64,000 bases of DNA, taken from the NCBI GenBank assembly GCA_963576785.1, contig OY756150.1:682001-746000 (forward strand), in the 5' to 3' direction. Positions 23,694 to 35,023 of the stretch are shown in pieces (within the stretch, counting starts at the first letter, position 1; every line of letters begins with the position of its first letter). The notes beneath the pieces were generated by a model. That model had not been told where the DNA came from, ran no database searches, and was given only the letters and a program-made list of their open reading frames with translations. This stretch comes from Chlorophyllum brunneum. Its lineage: Eukaryota > Basidiomycota > Agaricomycetes > Agaricales > Agaricaceae. The position numbers and the translations under genes are program-made.

Positions 23694-24517
23694 TTAGTAT
23701 ATCCTTCTCCTACCCATTGCGCGTTTCGGACCCTGTGTCCGAAATACATCTAGCTCCTTTCTAGCACCCACTACCTCAGCCTCCAGACGCTGTTCGCGGA
23801 GTGCCACGAAATTAACGAAGCGCTCGAATCCTAGCGCCATGGCCTCCTCCGCCGATAACGTTTCTTTGCGAATAAGGAAATCGTTAAATGCTGATGACGC
23901 CCAACCTCCAATCCCGTATTTGTCTCCGAGGACTAGCCTCTTGAGAGGTTGGATGTCGTGCTGACGTGGTTCGAGCGTCTCTTCCGAAAACCGGAATATC
24001 TCCGGCATTTGAAATCTATGCGAGACGCTCAGTAGGTCCAAGTAAAACTGAAGTGTCCGCGCCGCATGCCTCGGGGATCAAAAATTCTTACTTCGCTGAG
24101 ACTGCATTTGAAAAAGCGGTGCTCACGGTCTGTAGAAATAATCCAAGAGGCTCTCGAATTCCTCTACAGTCACTCCAGGTAAAAGGATAGGTTGTTCGTC
24201 ATTCCCTAATGTGGCCCGTGTAAACATTTGGCGGAAATGTTCCGATTCCTGAGCAAGATGATGTTGATGGACCTTGAACAGTTGATCTTCAACCTGTTAC
24301 GGGGGATTCAATTACACGCATACTGGGAATGGAGGGACCACTTACCTGGAATACCACCATTGGATCTTCTTTGAAGTAGTATTTATGATTGAGTTTTCGT
24401 TTACTGTGAAGCATTTAGCGAATTCGTGGGGCGTTCGAAGTCGCCCACCTACATGTTTTTTTGAGTTGGCTTATGAGGCATATCGTACTCTTGCTCAGCT
24501 TTGTATGGAGTATTCAT
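23694..24517 (-). CDS. BTB/POZ domain protein, copy 3
   Basis: Third tandem BTB copy, the most diverged. Exons 24517-24453, 24403-24346, 24293-24127 and 24069-23694 give 221 aa. Segments are MNTPYKAEQEYDMPHKPTQK, YYFKEDPMVVFQ, VEDQLFKVHQHHLAQESEHF, RQMFTRATLGNDEQPILLPG, EEFESLLDYFYRP, LDLLSVSHRFQMPEIFRF, LVLGDKYGIGGWASSAF and ALGFERFVNFVALREQRLEA. The acceptor of the third intron is GAG (24070-24072). The BTB loop before the NDEQP motif is shorter than in copies 1 and 2. Family function as for the neighbours; partner unknown. Confidence 0.87.
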
Positions 24518-24833
24518 GGTTGTTTACGATCGATAAAATCAGTTTTCGGTGGCACGATAATCAGTATTCGCGTGCTTGGTTGCTGGCTTCTGCGGTCAGC
24601 TTCTGTGCGCTAGAATTTAATCGAAGAGCTGCGCGAGGCAGTCTGATATAGCACACGGTGGATGATTTCGGTTGGGCTCAAATAGGGAGTGAAAATTATA
24701 TCTTCGTCACGGAAAGGTAATGATACAAGGATATTCATGCCCACTGTTCTTAAACCCTCACTTCAAATGAATTGACTGGCGCGTCCTGTACTATAATCAG
24801 ATTATTGGATACGCGGGTAGGGACATACTCATA

Positions 24834-25422
24834 CTAGCCGACGGTAACTTGGTGATTGTCTTGCCCTGGACGACGGGGAAGATTGTCCTGATTAGGGGGA
24901 GAGCCAGATACACCGGCAGAGCTCCTGGCAATGGCAGCAAGATCTACTTCTGCTCAGGACTTGAGTCTGTGTGGAGCCCTACTAGAACCGAAAAAAACGT
25001 ACGGCCAGCCTTCTTGAAGGCATTCTTACGGAGCTGCCTGGCTTTCTCCTTCTCTTCTTCCGTGGGAGAATTGTTAGTACCGCTGCTAACACTGTCGTTG
25101 CGCTCCATTGAGGGTTTGGGCGATCCTACGGAAGAACCTGATTCGTTGGGTAATATATATATGTTTAAGAACCATCTGCCTGGATAAAATGAAGGCGGTG
25201 AAAAAGGGCACCTTTAAATTCAGCAGGGGCACCTGTCTCTGCTTCGAGTTCCAGTGTCTCATCGTCCATGGCGCTGGCCTCGAGAAATTGTTCATCGCTG
25301 AGGCTTCCCCAGTTATGACCTCCTGCTCCTCGTTTGCGAAGGTTAGGGTCGAGACCAGTGCGGGATTCTGAGCGATCTCTGTTCACAGCACGGGGATATG
25401 CAGCGCGTTCGGTACGGGTCAT
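24834..25422 (-). CDS. Stm1/HABP4-type ribosome- and mRNA-associated protein
   Basis: A small basic protein of the hyaluronan/mRNA-binding (HABP4/SERBP1, yeast Stm1) family, whose members bind ribosomes and RNA. Exons 25422-25212, 25137-25003 and 24949-24834 give 153 aa. The hallmark is RSESRTGLDPNLRKRGAGGH followed by NWGSLSDEQ near the N-terminus; the middle is acidic and Glu-rich (DDETLELEAETGAPAEF), and the end has EEEKEKARQLRKNAFKKAG and VDLAAIARSSAGVSGSPP, which is typical of the fungal short form. In fungi the short form has lost the long RGG-rich regions of animal proteins. Likely cytosolic. The second donor was taken as GT at 25002 to give KKAGQVDLAAIA; a GC donor three bases earlier would give KKAEVDLAAIA. 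Confidence 0.85.
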
Positions 25423-25893
25423 GGAGTGAGTAGGGCAATGGTTGCTATGAGGTAAGATTGAGAATGATGGTAGGGATATGGTTATCGGTTTATATACTGC
25501 GCAGGTCAGCTAGCACGCCCCGTGACTCCGGCCTCAAGCCTCAAGTCGTCCATTTCTACAGCACGCTCCGCCGTCTCCGCCACTCGTCAGGTCTTCTGCA
25601 CTCACAACTGCACTCATCGCGTTGGCCATCCAAACCCTTTCTCAGCTCACACGGACATTTCGCTCGCCACCACTGGGGACTTGTGGGAACATTACGTCAT
25701 AGCTGCTGTGATAGGGGCCTTGTGATATGAGTCTCCCTAGAAGATTCCAGCTGATTGTTGTTGTCTTTTGTCACTTGCCTTGCACCTGATGGTCTAGATG
25801 TTATACAATGATATGCTCCTTGATTCTGTGTTCCCATTCGGTAATAAGTACTGACAACTAATCTGTTGGGATGTAGGTGCATAGACGCTGGCA
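25423..25893. other. Intergenic between Stm1-like and Rrn5-like genes
   Basis: About 470 bases holding the Stm1-like promoter and the 3' end of the neighbouring minus-strand gene. A frame at 25458-25730 is an overlap of unrelated open stretches; nothing else is seen. Confidence 0.4.
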
Positions 25894-27482
25894 TTACATC
25901 TGAACCTGGTCCCATAGACCTGTCTCGTATGACTTGTCTGCCAGTGAGTCTCCCTGGTCCAATAAGGTATCATCTTGGGAATATGTATCAGCCTCATCAT
26001 CGGAAAGTATATCGATCTGCATGGAAGAACTCGCTACCGCCCTGGGGATGAAGTGGATCGGCGGAGGAAGCATATCTTTGTCCTCCATTATTGAAGTAGT
26101 ACCAGAATTGTTGCGCGGGTCAAAACCCGCCAGTAGGCAATGGAAGTGTTGTTTCTTGTTCACCCATATCCCCATGTATTCCAAGCATAAGTCAATAATT
26201 GACCGATTAATGGTGAGTGCGTTCTCCTAATTGATTTCATGCCACTGAGCGCAGCCTCGAGTATTTAGATGATTGAACCCACTTCGCTGGTTTCCTGCCG
26301 CCATACTTTAATTGACCCCTTTATCTTGCTTCTCTCTTCCAGAAGGATAACAGCACGGCCAATGGCATCCGATAGGAAGTGTTTGATCATGGTAGCCAGT
26401 CCGTCAACTACTTCAGCATCAACGTCTTCTTTTCCATTCAGTAGTCGTTTGTCATGCAACCCAATGTGAAATCTGGCTCTGTCAAACCCTTATCTCAGGG
26501 GGCGACTAAAAGGGAGCCCACCTCAAGAAATTTCGGAGATTTGGAACGTGGATAAGATTTAGTTCACTACCCTGGGTGGCGACGGCTTCGGCGGACGGTA
26601 CCTCTACACAGTGTGATGTTAAGGGAGCCGTAAAGTCTTCTTTGAGCTTCGGGCTTGTCAAGGGATTGAGAGCCGAGGAAGTGGTGCCGATATCTAACAA
26701 CGGGGGACTACCCGGCTCGACAGGACCAGAGGACAGGTTCGTTTTGTTTGCGAACAGACCCGAACCCTTGCTTCGGCGTCCAGCCTTGAGTAACGATGCG
26801 GTTATGTTAGGCTCCTCTCCCCTGTCTTTCGCCCGTCTGCGCCTCATATGCATGCGTTTCTGGAAGCGGCGACGGGACATTGGGGACAACTCTCGTGATC
26901 TCGTTTCATGATGATCATCAACTGTGCTGAAGAAAATTGACCCAGTCAGTGACTTCAGCCCTTAGGTGGGTACATCCACGACACTCACGAAAGAAGGGGG
27001 CTATTGTTTGAGTTTAGACCTACGATCTTCGTACGTTGAAGTTCTTCCCCACACGGGACTCGGTCTCGGCTATCCAGATAGCTTTCGCCCGCTCGCACTA
27101 GCTCTGCGTGTCTTTCCTCCCAAGTGATCCAGTCGTTCGACATTTCGTATGCCGCGGGCAAGTCCCATCCATATGGATGTTCGCTCCTGTGATGTCTCGA
27201 GCCTTTTTCAAGCAAATCAAGATACTCGACGACTTCCAATACGTTCTTTGTCTCCACACAAGCTGCAATGAGGTCCGGCCGGAATCGCGAGTAGATGGAA
27301 AGTCCACGGAAGAATGCATTCATTTCCGCCTTTGTCCACAGCACAGAGCCTGTGACTGAATAAAGAGGTGATTCGGTATGGGAGTCCAGGCTCAAGGCAC
27401 CATGTAAATGCCTCTGTGTATCCTTGAGGTGTTGATTTAAAATATTGGTGTAGGCTTCAAGATGGTTTGTTACCCCGTCCAT
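25894..27482 (-). CDS. Rrn5-like RNA polymerase I upstream activation factor
   Basis: Exons 27482-26989, 26926-26522, 26478-26283 and 26226-25894 give 475 aa in phase. The SANT-like segment near residues 45-95 reads VLWTKAEMNAFFRGLSIYSR, FRPDLIAACVETKNVLEVVE, YLDLLEKGS, resembling the core of Rrn5, a subunit of the Pol I upstream activation factor that binds the rDNA promoter. A basic stretch follows (MSRRRFQKRMHMRRRRAKD), then a Ser/Pro-rich region, and a C-terminal helical region (DAEVVDGLATMIKHFLSDAI, INRSIIDLCLEYMGIWV). It likely acts in the nucleolus. Alternative: another SANT/Myb-like nuclear factor. It faces away from the 5-phosphatase gene across a 362-nt shared upstream region. Confidence 0.68.
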
Positions 27483-27844
27483 GATTTTAGCCGTCGGAAT
27501 GCGTGCGCAGTGACAGAAGATATATAGAGATACGATATTCCGGAGTGCTTATTTAGAATGATCGTGTACAAGCTTAAGGTTTTGGTCAACTTCTTTAGGA
27601 GTTCGAGGATCATGCTGTCAACTTTGTCGCCAATGGCAGTCATTGTTGGCCGCCAGTATCAGCTAACACGAACTGGAGGATGAGTGTCGGACTGAGATTA
27701 GTGTGAGACATAGAAATTTTTGCTTTGTCGCCGGCCCGGCTAGCATGTCAGAGAGAGGGAGAGGACCTCATCACTTTGAGCAGAAAAGGAAATTTGATCG
27801 CACCAAACAAATGTCAGGGTCCTCCTCTCCCCAATGACACCATC
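27483..27844. promoter_or_regulatory. Bidirectional promoter, Rrn5-like / OCRL-like
   Basis: 362 nt between two divergent start codons. It must serve both genes. No TATA consensus stands out on either side. Confidence 0.45.
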
Positions 27845-30800
27845 ATGACTTCCTTCCTTGACTTAGTGAATTCTTCTTTGAGGTCTACAGAAGGCGTTCT
27901 GGTTGCCGTGGACGTGCTTTCTGTCACAGGTACTTTCGCAACTACACCGCAAAGCATAGAGGCTTCGGAGAACTGGCATGATCGACGGATCCTTGCCGTA
28001 GTATCCCACAGAGACGAATGGGCCTTGACCGAGGAGGGCGCGTGCGTCATACCAGTGCTCTTGGGCTTTACTCAACTGACTTTTTGTGCAGGCTCTTTGT
28101 GTACAGATTCACTTCACCAGCTAATTCAACCGTCTACAATCTCAACTTACAGAGAATATATCCCCTCTATGGCGAATTCTCGATCGTGATGAGTCAAATG
28201 CGTCGAAGCACGCTCGATCTCACTGTCACAAATTCGAAGGCAATACTCGACCAACCCCGCTCTGGTTTGTATTCCATCACGAACGAAACCCCGCATCCAT
28301 AATATAACGCTATGTTTCAATCAGGGTTTAGCCTAACTATCAACCCAGCGGAGGGTTCAGAAGGTGATGCCGAAGCTCCAAGGTTTTATGCAACCGATGT
28401 ACAGAGCTTGGGTTTGTTGGTCGCTGAATGCAAACGATTGAAAGAGGCCATAAGTCCGTAGATGCAATCCATTCAATACGATGGGTTTGCTCATCCCCTT
28501 TTCCAGAGGTTGACGGCTCGGAGAAGATTGACCTACTTCAGTCTCAATCCCATTTCAGTTGGCTACGGTCATATTACTCCAAGCATGTGCATCTATCTCT
28601 CTGTGAGTCATCTGGCATCAGAACGAGCATGGCCCATGTTGATTGTGGCCTGAACAACCAGTATCTCCGGTACCGCCTGACCTTCGAATCGTTAACAACG
28701 GGCTCCTTCAACGCCTATCTCCAGCAAGCGCGGGCCTTCCCGGAGATGATAGCACCGATATCCAGCTTATATGTAATGAGTGGGTCAGACACCAAGCTCG
28801 TTCACTGGCCCGCCAAGGCAGGCGAACAATCTCTCTGCGCCTGTGCACTTTCAACGTGAACGGGAAATTACCGTCCCAAGACCTCTCAACATGGATTCAA
28901 GGAACACGCGCGTCGGATGCACCAGGTCAGGAGCAGGGAGGCTCATCTTCACCTGTCATCCAAACTTCTTTCCCAATTTCTCATGGAGATATGAAAAAAT
29001 CACATCATGGTAAGCAGTATCAATCCATGTTCAGCGAGCATCCTGACGTTGCCAAGCTGGGAATAGAAGCGCCAGTTCCACGTCCACCACTGTCGTTGAG
29101 CCCGTGGACGACGTTCCTGATCCAGACGTATTTGTTGTCGGCTTTCAGGAACTCGACCTCTCAACTGAAGCCCTCATCTATTCAATAGGCACTGCGAGAG
29201 AAGACGCGTGGTGCATGGCTATTTTTGCGGCACTTGGAGAAAAGTCTTTGGACTATGAAAAGGTTGTTTTCCCGAGTCCGGGAATAGACAGTGTCAACTG
29301 ATATTTGCATCTGGCTTAGCTAGTATCTAAGCAACTTGTTGGAATGTTAATCGTCATTTTAACGAAGAAAACCCTCAAAAACTGCTTTGGAGAAGTGAAA
29401 GCTGATTCTGCTGGATCAGGTATCTTGGGTGTTATGGTGCGCGATTCCTCCCCTCCCACACTAGTGTTTTCAACGCAGGTTGTATTCAGGGAAATAAAGG
29501 CGCTACTGCTGTTCGCCTGACATTTACACCTCCCCCCAACTCCGATCCCAAACTGAATGCACATTTACCAACAGATACCGAACCACCCCGAGACAGCCCC
29601 ACGGAGGACAGAAGAGGCGGCGCAGACTCCCTCACTATGACGTTTGTCAATTCTCACCTAGCAGCATTCGATGAAATGATCGATAGACGCAACCAAGAGT
29701 TCCACGAGCTGTCAAAGAGACTCGCATTCGGGAGGGAGCTGGACGGATCGGAGGGAAAGGATTATGACAATGATTTCGGAATGGAACCAGCAGCGTCAGC
29801 GACCGTCAGTGTTTACGAGACAGACGTGCTGTTTTGGATGGTGAGCCCATCACCCCCGCGTGCGACCATTAATTTATCCATCCATAGGGAGGTTAGTTGT
29901 CGTCTGGACATCCCACTTCGGTGCTTATAATCCCGAGAAATAGATCTCAATTACCGTGTTGACATTCCGGACTCCGAGTTCCGGGAGTTGCTTGCGGACA
30001 AGGACTGGTATGATAGATTACAGACTTTGATTCGTCACGACCAAGTAAGTCATCGTGATTTCGCGTTGTTAGCGCGCAATACTTAGACCGGCCTTAGCTG
30101 AGAAAGTCCGTTATCTCCAAGAAAGCATTTGAAGGATTTCATGAGCACCCCATAACGTTTCTCCCGTTTGTCAAACCCCATTCTCATCGTACGAATCCCT
30201 GCTAAGTCGCTTAAAGGACATACCGCTCTAGTCCCGGATTGGTTATGGACGAGCTAGGATACGATCGGAAGTAAAACGTTTCGACTCTTAAACTCGTTCT
30301 GAGGTTGACTGATCGTCATGCCTATAGACGACGACCTGCCTGGACAGACAGAATCCTCTACTTTACAAGCCCACAATGCGATGTCATTCAGCACTCTTAC
30401 TCTAGCTATCCTCAAATAACAATGAGCGATCACCGACCCGTTGCGGCCGATTTCTCGGTGCATGTATGCTTTATCTATTGTTCCAAAGCAATAGCGGCAA
30501 CTAACTCAGTTTTCCAAATAGTTCGACCTCTTCGAAAGGACGGTATATGAGTGGCATGTAAGACAGCTGTACCGCGAAGTTTATGCGTTAGAAACGTCCC
30601 ATGAGAGGCCAGCAATCAAAGTCGATCAGACTTTCCTTGAATTTGGAGAGATCAGGCGAGTGCTGCGAAATGACCTTTGGAGTTGTGTTGACCATAAGTA
30701 GGTATCGCACCCTCCTAGCCAAAAAGGTGGTGGTTGAGAATGTGGGCAAGGTACACACACTCTCACCTTCTATTTCAACTGCCTGAACTCAGGTAAATAG

Positions 30801-32093
30801 ATCCCTTGTGCGTGGAGATTTGTATCAGTACAACCGGATTCAGCTATTCGTGAGCTGAGGAAGTCTTTTCCCACCTAACCGGGTTTTAACTCTGTTGCGA
30901 TAGACCCCGAATGGCTGTCAATAGAGCCTATGACAGTGAGGTCGCCATTGACCTTTATAAAACGTTCACTTATACTCAGAATCTTTAGGGGATGTTTCTC
31001 CCTGGGGAGAAGACAGAGATAACTTTGACAGTCGACGTAGACAGCCGTATTGCGTCTTCGCTTAACCTTGGTCCTCACGACATGAGTAGAACACTAATAC
31101 TTCACACCGTACTCGGTAAGGACCATTTCATCGCAATATCTGGAGAATATTGTAGGTCGCACTATCCGTTCTAGAGTAACATATGCTGAATGCTGGAGAA
31201 CAGTACCATCATGCTTCGGAAACAAATTATCAACTCTGACGCGACTTCCTGGGCCCATACGCAGCCTGACCTCCTCGAAAGAGTTGCGCACAGAAAATAA
31301 CCCACTGAATGCTCCCAGAGAAGTTATGCGCCTGGTGAACTGGCTCATGTGCAACAATGAGCCACCAAAGGATCTATTCCTTGCTACCGCTGATGGATCT
31401 GTGGTTGAGACTATCCGTGAAGTAAGCCACCCACTTCATCTCCCGAGATAGGATCTCAATGTCATGATCAATTGCTCCTATAGTGTCTTGATACAGGCGA
31501 GGAGTTCCCCTGGTCTACCGGAGAAGGCGAGATTACTGCGGCATCACATGCGTTCGCGTGGACGCTCTTAGAACTCCTAGATTCTTTGATTGAACCTATC
31601 GTGCCACCAATTCTGCATTCTCGCTGCGTTCAGATGACGAGCCGCGATGAAGCCTTCGAGGTTGGTAATTTAGCAATTAATTTCAATGATCTACGCCACA
31701 CCTCGCACGTGTATGCTGATTCCCGATTCATAGCTTCTCGATGCGCTTCAGCCAGCAGCAATCAACGTGAGTATTTGCTTCCTTATTATCAACGCAAGGC
31801 TCTGTTGCGCTGACGTGGCGTCGCCTTCTATGACCTAATTTCTTTTCACCACTTAGGTTTGGATCACTGTGACTGCATTCCTCCATTTTATCTGCCAATC
31901 TTCTGGGGATCCAAGTTACCCGGAGCAAATCTGTGAGCCCATACCCGCCCATTCTCAAACCCTCCCGGCACCTAAATTTGCGGGTACAGCTGAGATCTTC
32001 ACCCCTGTTCTGATGAGGGATGACCCTGAGTCGAAGGCGGTCCCAGTCTCACCCATCAAGAAACGGAAGTTTTTCCTCCACTTCATTACCTGA
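27845..32093 (+). CDS. OCRL-like inositol polyphosphate 5-phosphatase with RhoGAP-like domain
   Basis: Removes the 5-phosphate of PI(4,5)P2 and related lipids on endosomal or Golgi membranes. Many short introns; about 1,100 aa expected. The N-terminus (MTSFLDLVNSSLRSTEGVLV) leads into a PH-like part. The catalytic domain shows LCTFNVNGKLPSQDL, DPDVFVVGFQELDLS, GILGVMGNKGATAVRL, TFVNSHLAAFDEM, the Mg-binding GDLNYRVDIPD (spliced), RRPAWTDRILYF and MSDHRPVAADF, so all key 5-phosphatase motifs are present. After it comes an ASH-like beta region (LEFGEIRYRTLLAKKVVVEN, LLFPGEKTEITLTVDVDSRI) and a C-terminal RhoGAP-like domain (EVMRLVNWLMCN, LLDSLIEPIVPP). This order is that of animal OCRL/INPP5B. 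I checked the frame segment by segment but not every intron end. It ends 100 nt from the convergent cyclophilin gene. Confidence 0.9.
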
Positions 32094-32193
32094 AGCAATC
32101 AATCTTGAGGAAGTATGGCGTTGTATTAATGGGTATACTTGATATTACACCCCGTCTGTAACTTCTCGTCGGTTCTCCCTCACACTCAGCCAA

Positions 32194-33696
32194 TCATGAA
32201 AATAGTTTTTTGTATGCTTTCTTTTCTCGTTCGCGAAGTTCCTTCTTGCGTTGGGTGATTTTAGCTAGTTCCCCAGCGATGAGAGCATCTTCCGGAACAA
32301 GCTTGCTCGCTGCCACAAGATCTGCTTCCTGACTATCATCATTTTTCATGATACCATGAGCCATAGCACGGCGATATAGTGCCTTGGCTGATAATAAGAA
32401 TGAGCGTGGGTATTGTGCACACCTGAGCCTATGCACTAACCTTTGTCTGCATCGCTCAGTTCTAATTTGTTCAACACTCGGGTTGTGTTGGCAATGGCAG
32501 TCAAGGCATTACCAGTGGAAGGAGGTGTTGCGCGAATGGCGGCCAACGACGAGTTAAGGAGGAGAGGGGCAAGGAGGGCATCGTAGCTTCGCTTCAGCTC
32601 TGGAGAGTCCCCAGGAATTTCCTGATGCGTGTCGAGGTAGCGGATGGACTCTAGAAGCGCAGAAAAGTGGTGGGTAAGAACCGGAAATATGATGGTAGAT
32701 CAAGCACACACTTTGGTATTTCTGGAAAGCCTCTTCGATTTTTCCTTCCTTATAAAGGCCATTGGCAACCTCCCTAACAACTCTAGCGATCTCAACGACA
32801 GTTTCAGGTTTGCTGAGATCGCGATCCTCGTCATCCGGATAATCTTCGTAGGGGTCTCCGGTCTCCGCGGTTTGTTCGACGAGAGATGGATCATCAACAG
32901 ACAACTCGCCACAGCCCGTGATGGTGACTGGAGCTTCAGGAATATCGCCGCTAGAAGTGGGATTATTCTCGATTTGGCGGACTAGTGATAGGGCAAATCA
33001 GGCACGGGGGAATTGATATCTAGAAGTGACTACCTACCAATTGACTTGCCCCTAATGACCTCGCCGAAGACAACGTGTTTATTGTCAAGATGGGGTGTCG
33101 CGGAAACGGTGATGAAGAACTGTGAACCGTTTGTACCTGGGCCGGCATTTGCCTGAACATAACATGATCTTAGACGTTCAAGTCGCAAATCTCTTTTGTG
33201 GAATATAAGACTCACCATGGAAAGCAAAAAGGGTTTGGAGTGTTGTACGAGGAAAGCTTCATCTTCGAACTTTTCTCCATAAATCGATTCTCCACCAGTG
33301 CCTACATCCGTATGTAGTTTTCACAGGAGGACAAACACTTTGGTGCACATACCATTTCCAGCAGTGAAGTCACCCCCTTGGCACATAAACCTGTCCAACC
33401 AGTAGTCAGTATTACTCCTGGACCGCTTATTCCAGATGGATACCCTTTAATCACACGGTGAAAGGTTGATCCCTTGTAGTGCAAAGGTTTCCCCAAATTG
33501 CCAACACCCTTTTCACCCGTGCACAAAGCACCTATTTTTTAGATCAGGCCAAAGATTAGAGCACGAAGGAAACAAACATACGGAAGTTCTCCGCCGTTTT
33601 TGGGACAAGGTCATTGTAGAGGGAGAATATGACACGACCTACAGATTTGTCTCCGATGGAGATGTCGAAATAAGTGATAGACCGTTCGGAAGACAT
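32194..33696 (-). CDS. CPR6: Cyclophilin 40 (peptidyl-prolyl isomerase D)
   Basis: A Hsp90 co-chaperone: an N-terminal cyclophilin domain catalyses proline cis-trans isomerisation and C-terminal TPRs bind the EEVD tail of Hsp90. Starts [20 protein letters not shown] at 33696; continues [54 protein letters not shown]. The active-site Arg (FHRV), Phe/Met/Gln (FMCQGG) are present, and the usual cyclophilin A Trp is His (TPHLDNK), as in the Cyp40 class, which lowers cyclosporin binding. The linker is acidic ([14 protein letters not shown]), then TPR helices ([49 protein letters not shown]) and a Lys-rich end AYKKLFS. About 370 aa, normal for the family, with several short introns. Confidence 0.95.
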
Positions 33697-35023
33697 GACG
33701 AAAGTTGAGAAATTGAACGAGGTACTGAAATTGCGGAGCAAATTACTGGGACAATCCACAATTTATCACCTGGAAGTAATTACGTAAACGTGGAAAGTCC
33801 TGGAAAAGTCCAGAAACACAAGCCAACCCCATCCTAGGCTTCAAGCCAGAAATGGCACCATCGGGAATCCAAGCGCAGAGCTACGCCCGTAGGACTTGTC
33901 GAGTACGGTCCCACCCGCACAGTGCCTGCCATTCATCCTCCACCGACCGGCAACCATCGATATCAAACGTTTCGTCAACGAAAGGTGAAGACAAACTTGT
34001 TTCCTCGGAAGCCTACTCTCCCTACAGCTCTTCACGGTAGGCCACGACCAACACTAACACACTTTCGGCTACTGATCATTCGTCGGGAGCATCGTCAGGT
34101 AATTAAAGACAAAAGAGATAAGCTTCTCATTGCAGGGAGGACCACATACAACAGCTGATATCGTCAACGTACAAGGCTTCCTTTCATTCAATTCGTGTCG
34201 TCGTGTCGTGCCCAAATCTCATATATCATATATCATACCTCGAGGCGTTACCGTAATCCAAGCGAGACGTCAAGTTCTCAAGAAAAGGTCCCGAGCTCTA
34301 TGACTGAATGGTGTCATCAGTGGTTCCCCAAAGTGGCGTAGGAGACAGCAGCTGGATAAGTTGTTCGACAGGGTACGACGAGGCCCCCATCACGCACTCG
34401 ACCAACAAGGATTTTCGCTGATTCGCTAAAGGGACCCAAGCCCGGCGCCGATCAGAAGATCTGAAAACACAATGATATGGCGCACCGAGCTAGGGAAGTA
34501 CGATATATCGACTAATAAAGTTATGACCAATCCAAGTGACAATAATCACCAACTTGGAAGACCTTCGTGAGATCACGAACACCTATCGTCGTGGCCACAA
34601 CATTTCTCCCAGCTCCTCGAGAATGCGATCAGATTTGTCTCCGGTTATGAGATTCTCTCGTGACACACACGGGAACATATGCTGACTGAGCGATGTTGGA
34701 GCTGTCGAAGAGGCACATGAGGCAGTGCTGAGTGCTTTGTGGTCTGCATCCCTTGGCCGTAGGTCGGTGAACCTAACACGTGCAGGAGACAGGGAAGATG
34801 GAACTGAACACATCAGGCACCGTTCTGCTCACTCCTCCGAGGACTTAAGGCCACAGAGAATCTCGATCATTCATACTGCCTCTGGCATCGCGATTGCTCC
34901 TCGCCATCCTCAAAGACGCCAGAGTATACGATTTCACCATATATAATCGCCCCTCCTGCTGTCAATACCACAAGATTCATTTCGGTTTTTCCTCTACCTC
35001 CAGCCACCACCCCAAAACTAGCC
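33697..35023. other. Intergenic, divergent, cyclophilin / P450
   Basis: 1.3 kb between divergent starts. Apart from a TATA box close to the P450 start I see no gene. Frames at 33841-34035 and 34583-34813 (minus) and 33922-34158 (plus) have no recognisable content. Confidence 0.4.
34940..34946 (+). promoter_or_regulatory. TATA box of the P450 gene
   Basis: TATATAA about 78 nt upstream of the P450 ATG at 35024. Position and sequence fit a core promoter. Confidence 0.5.
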
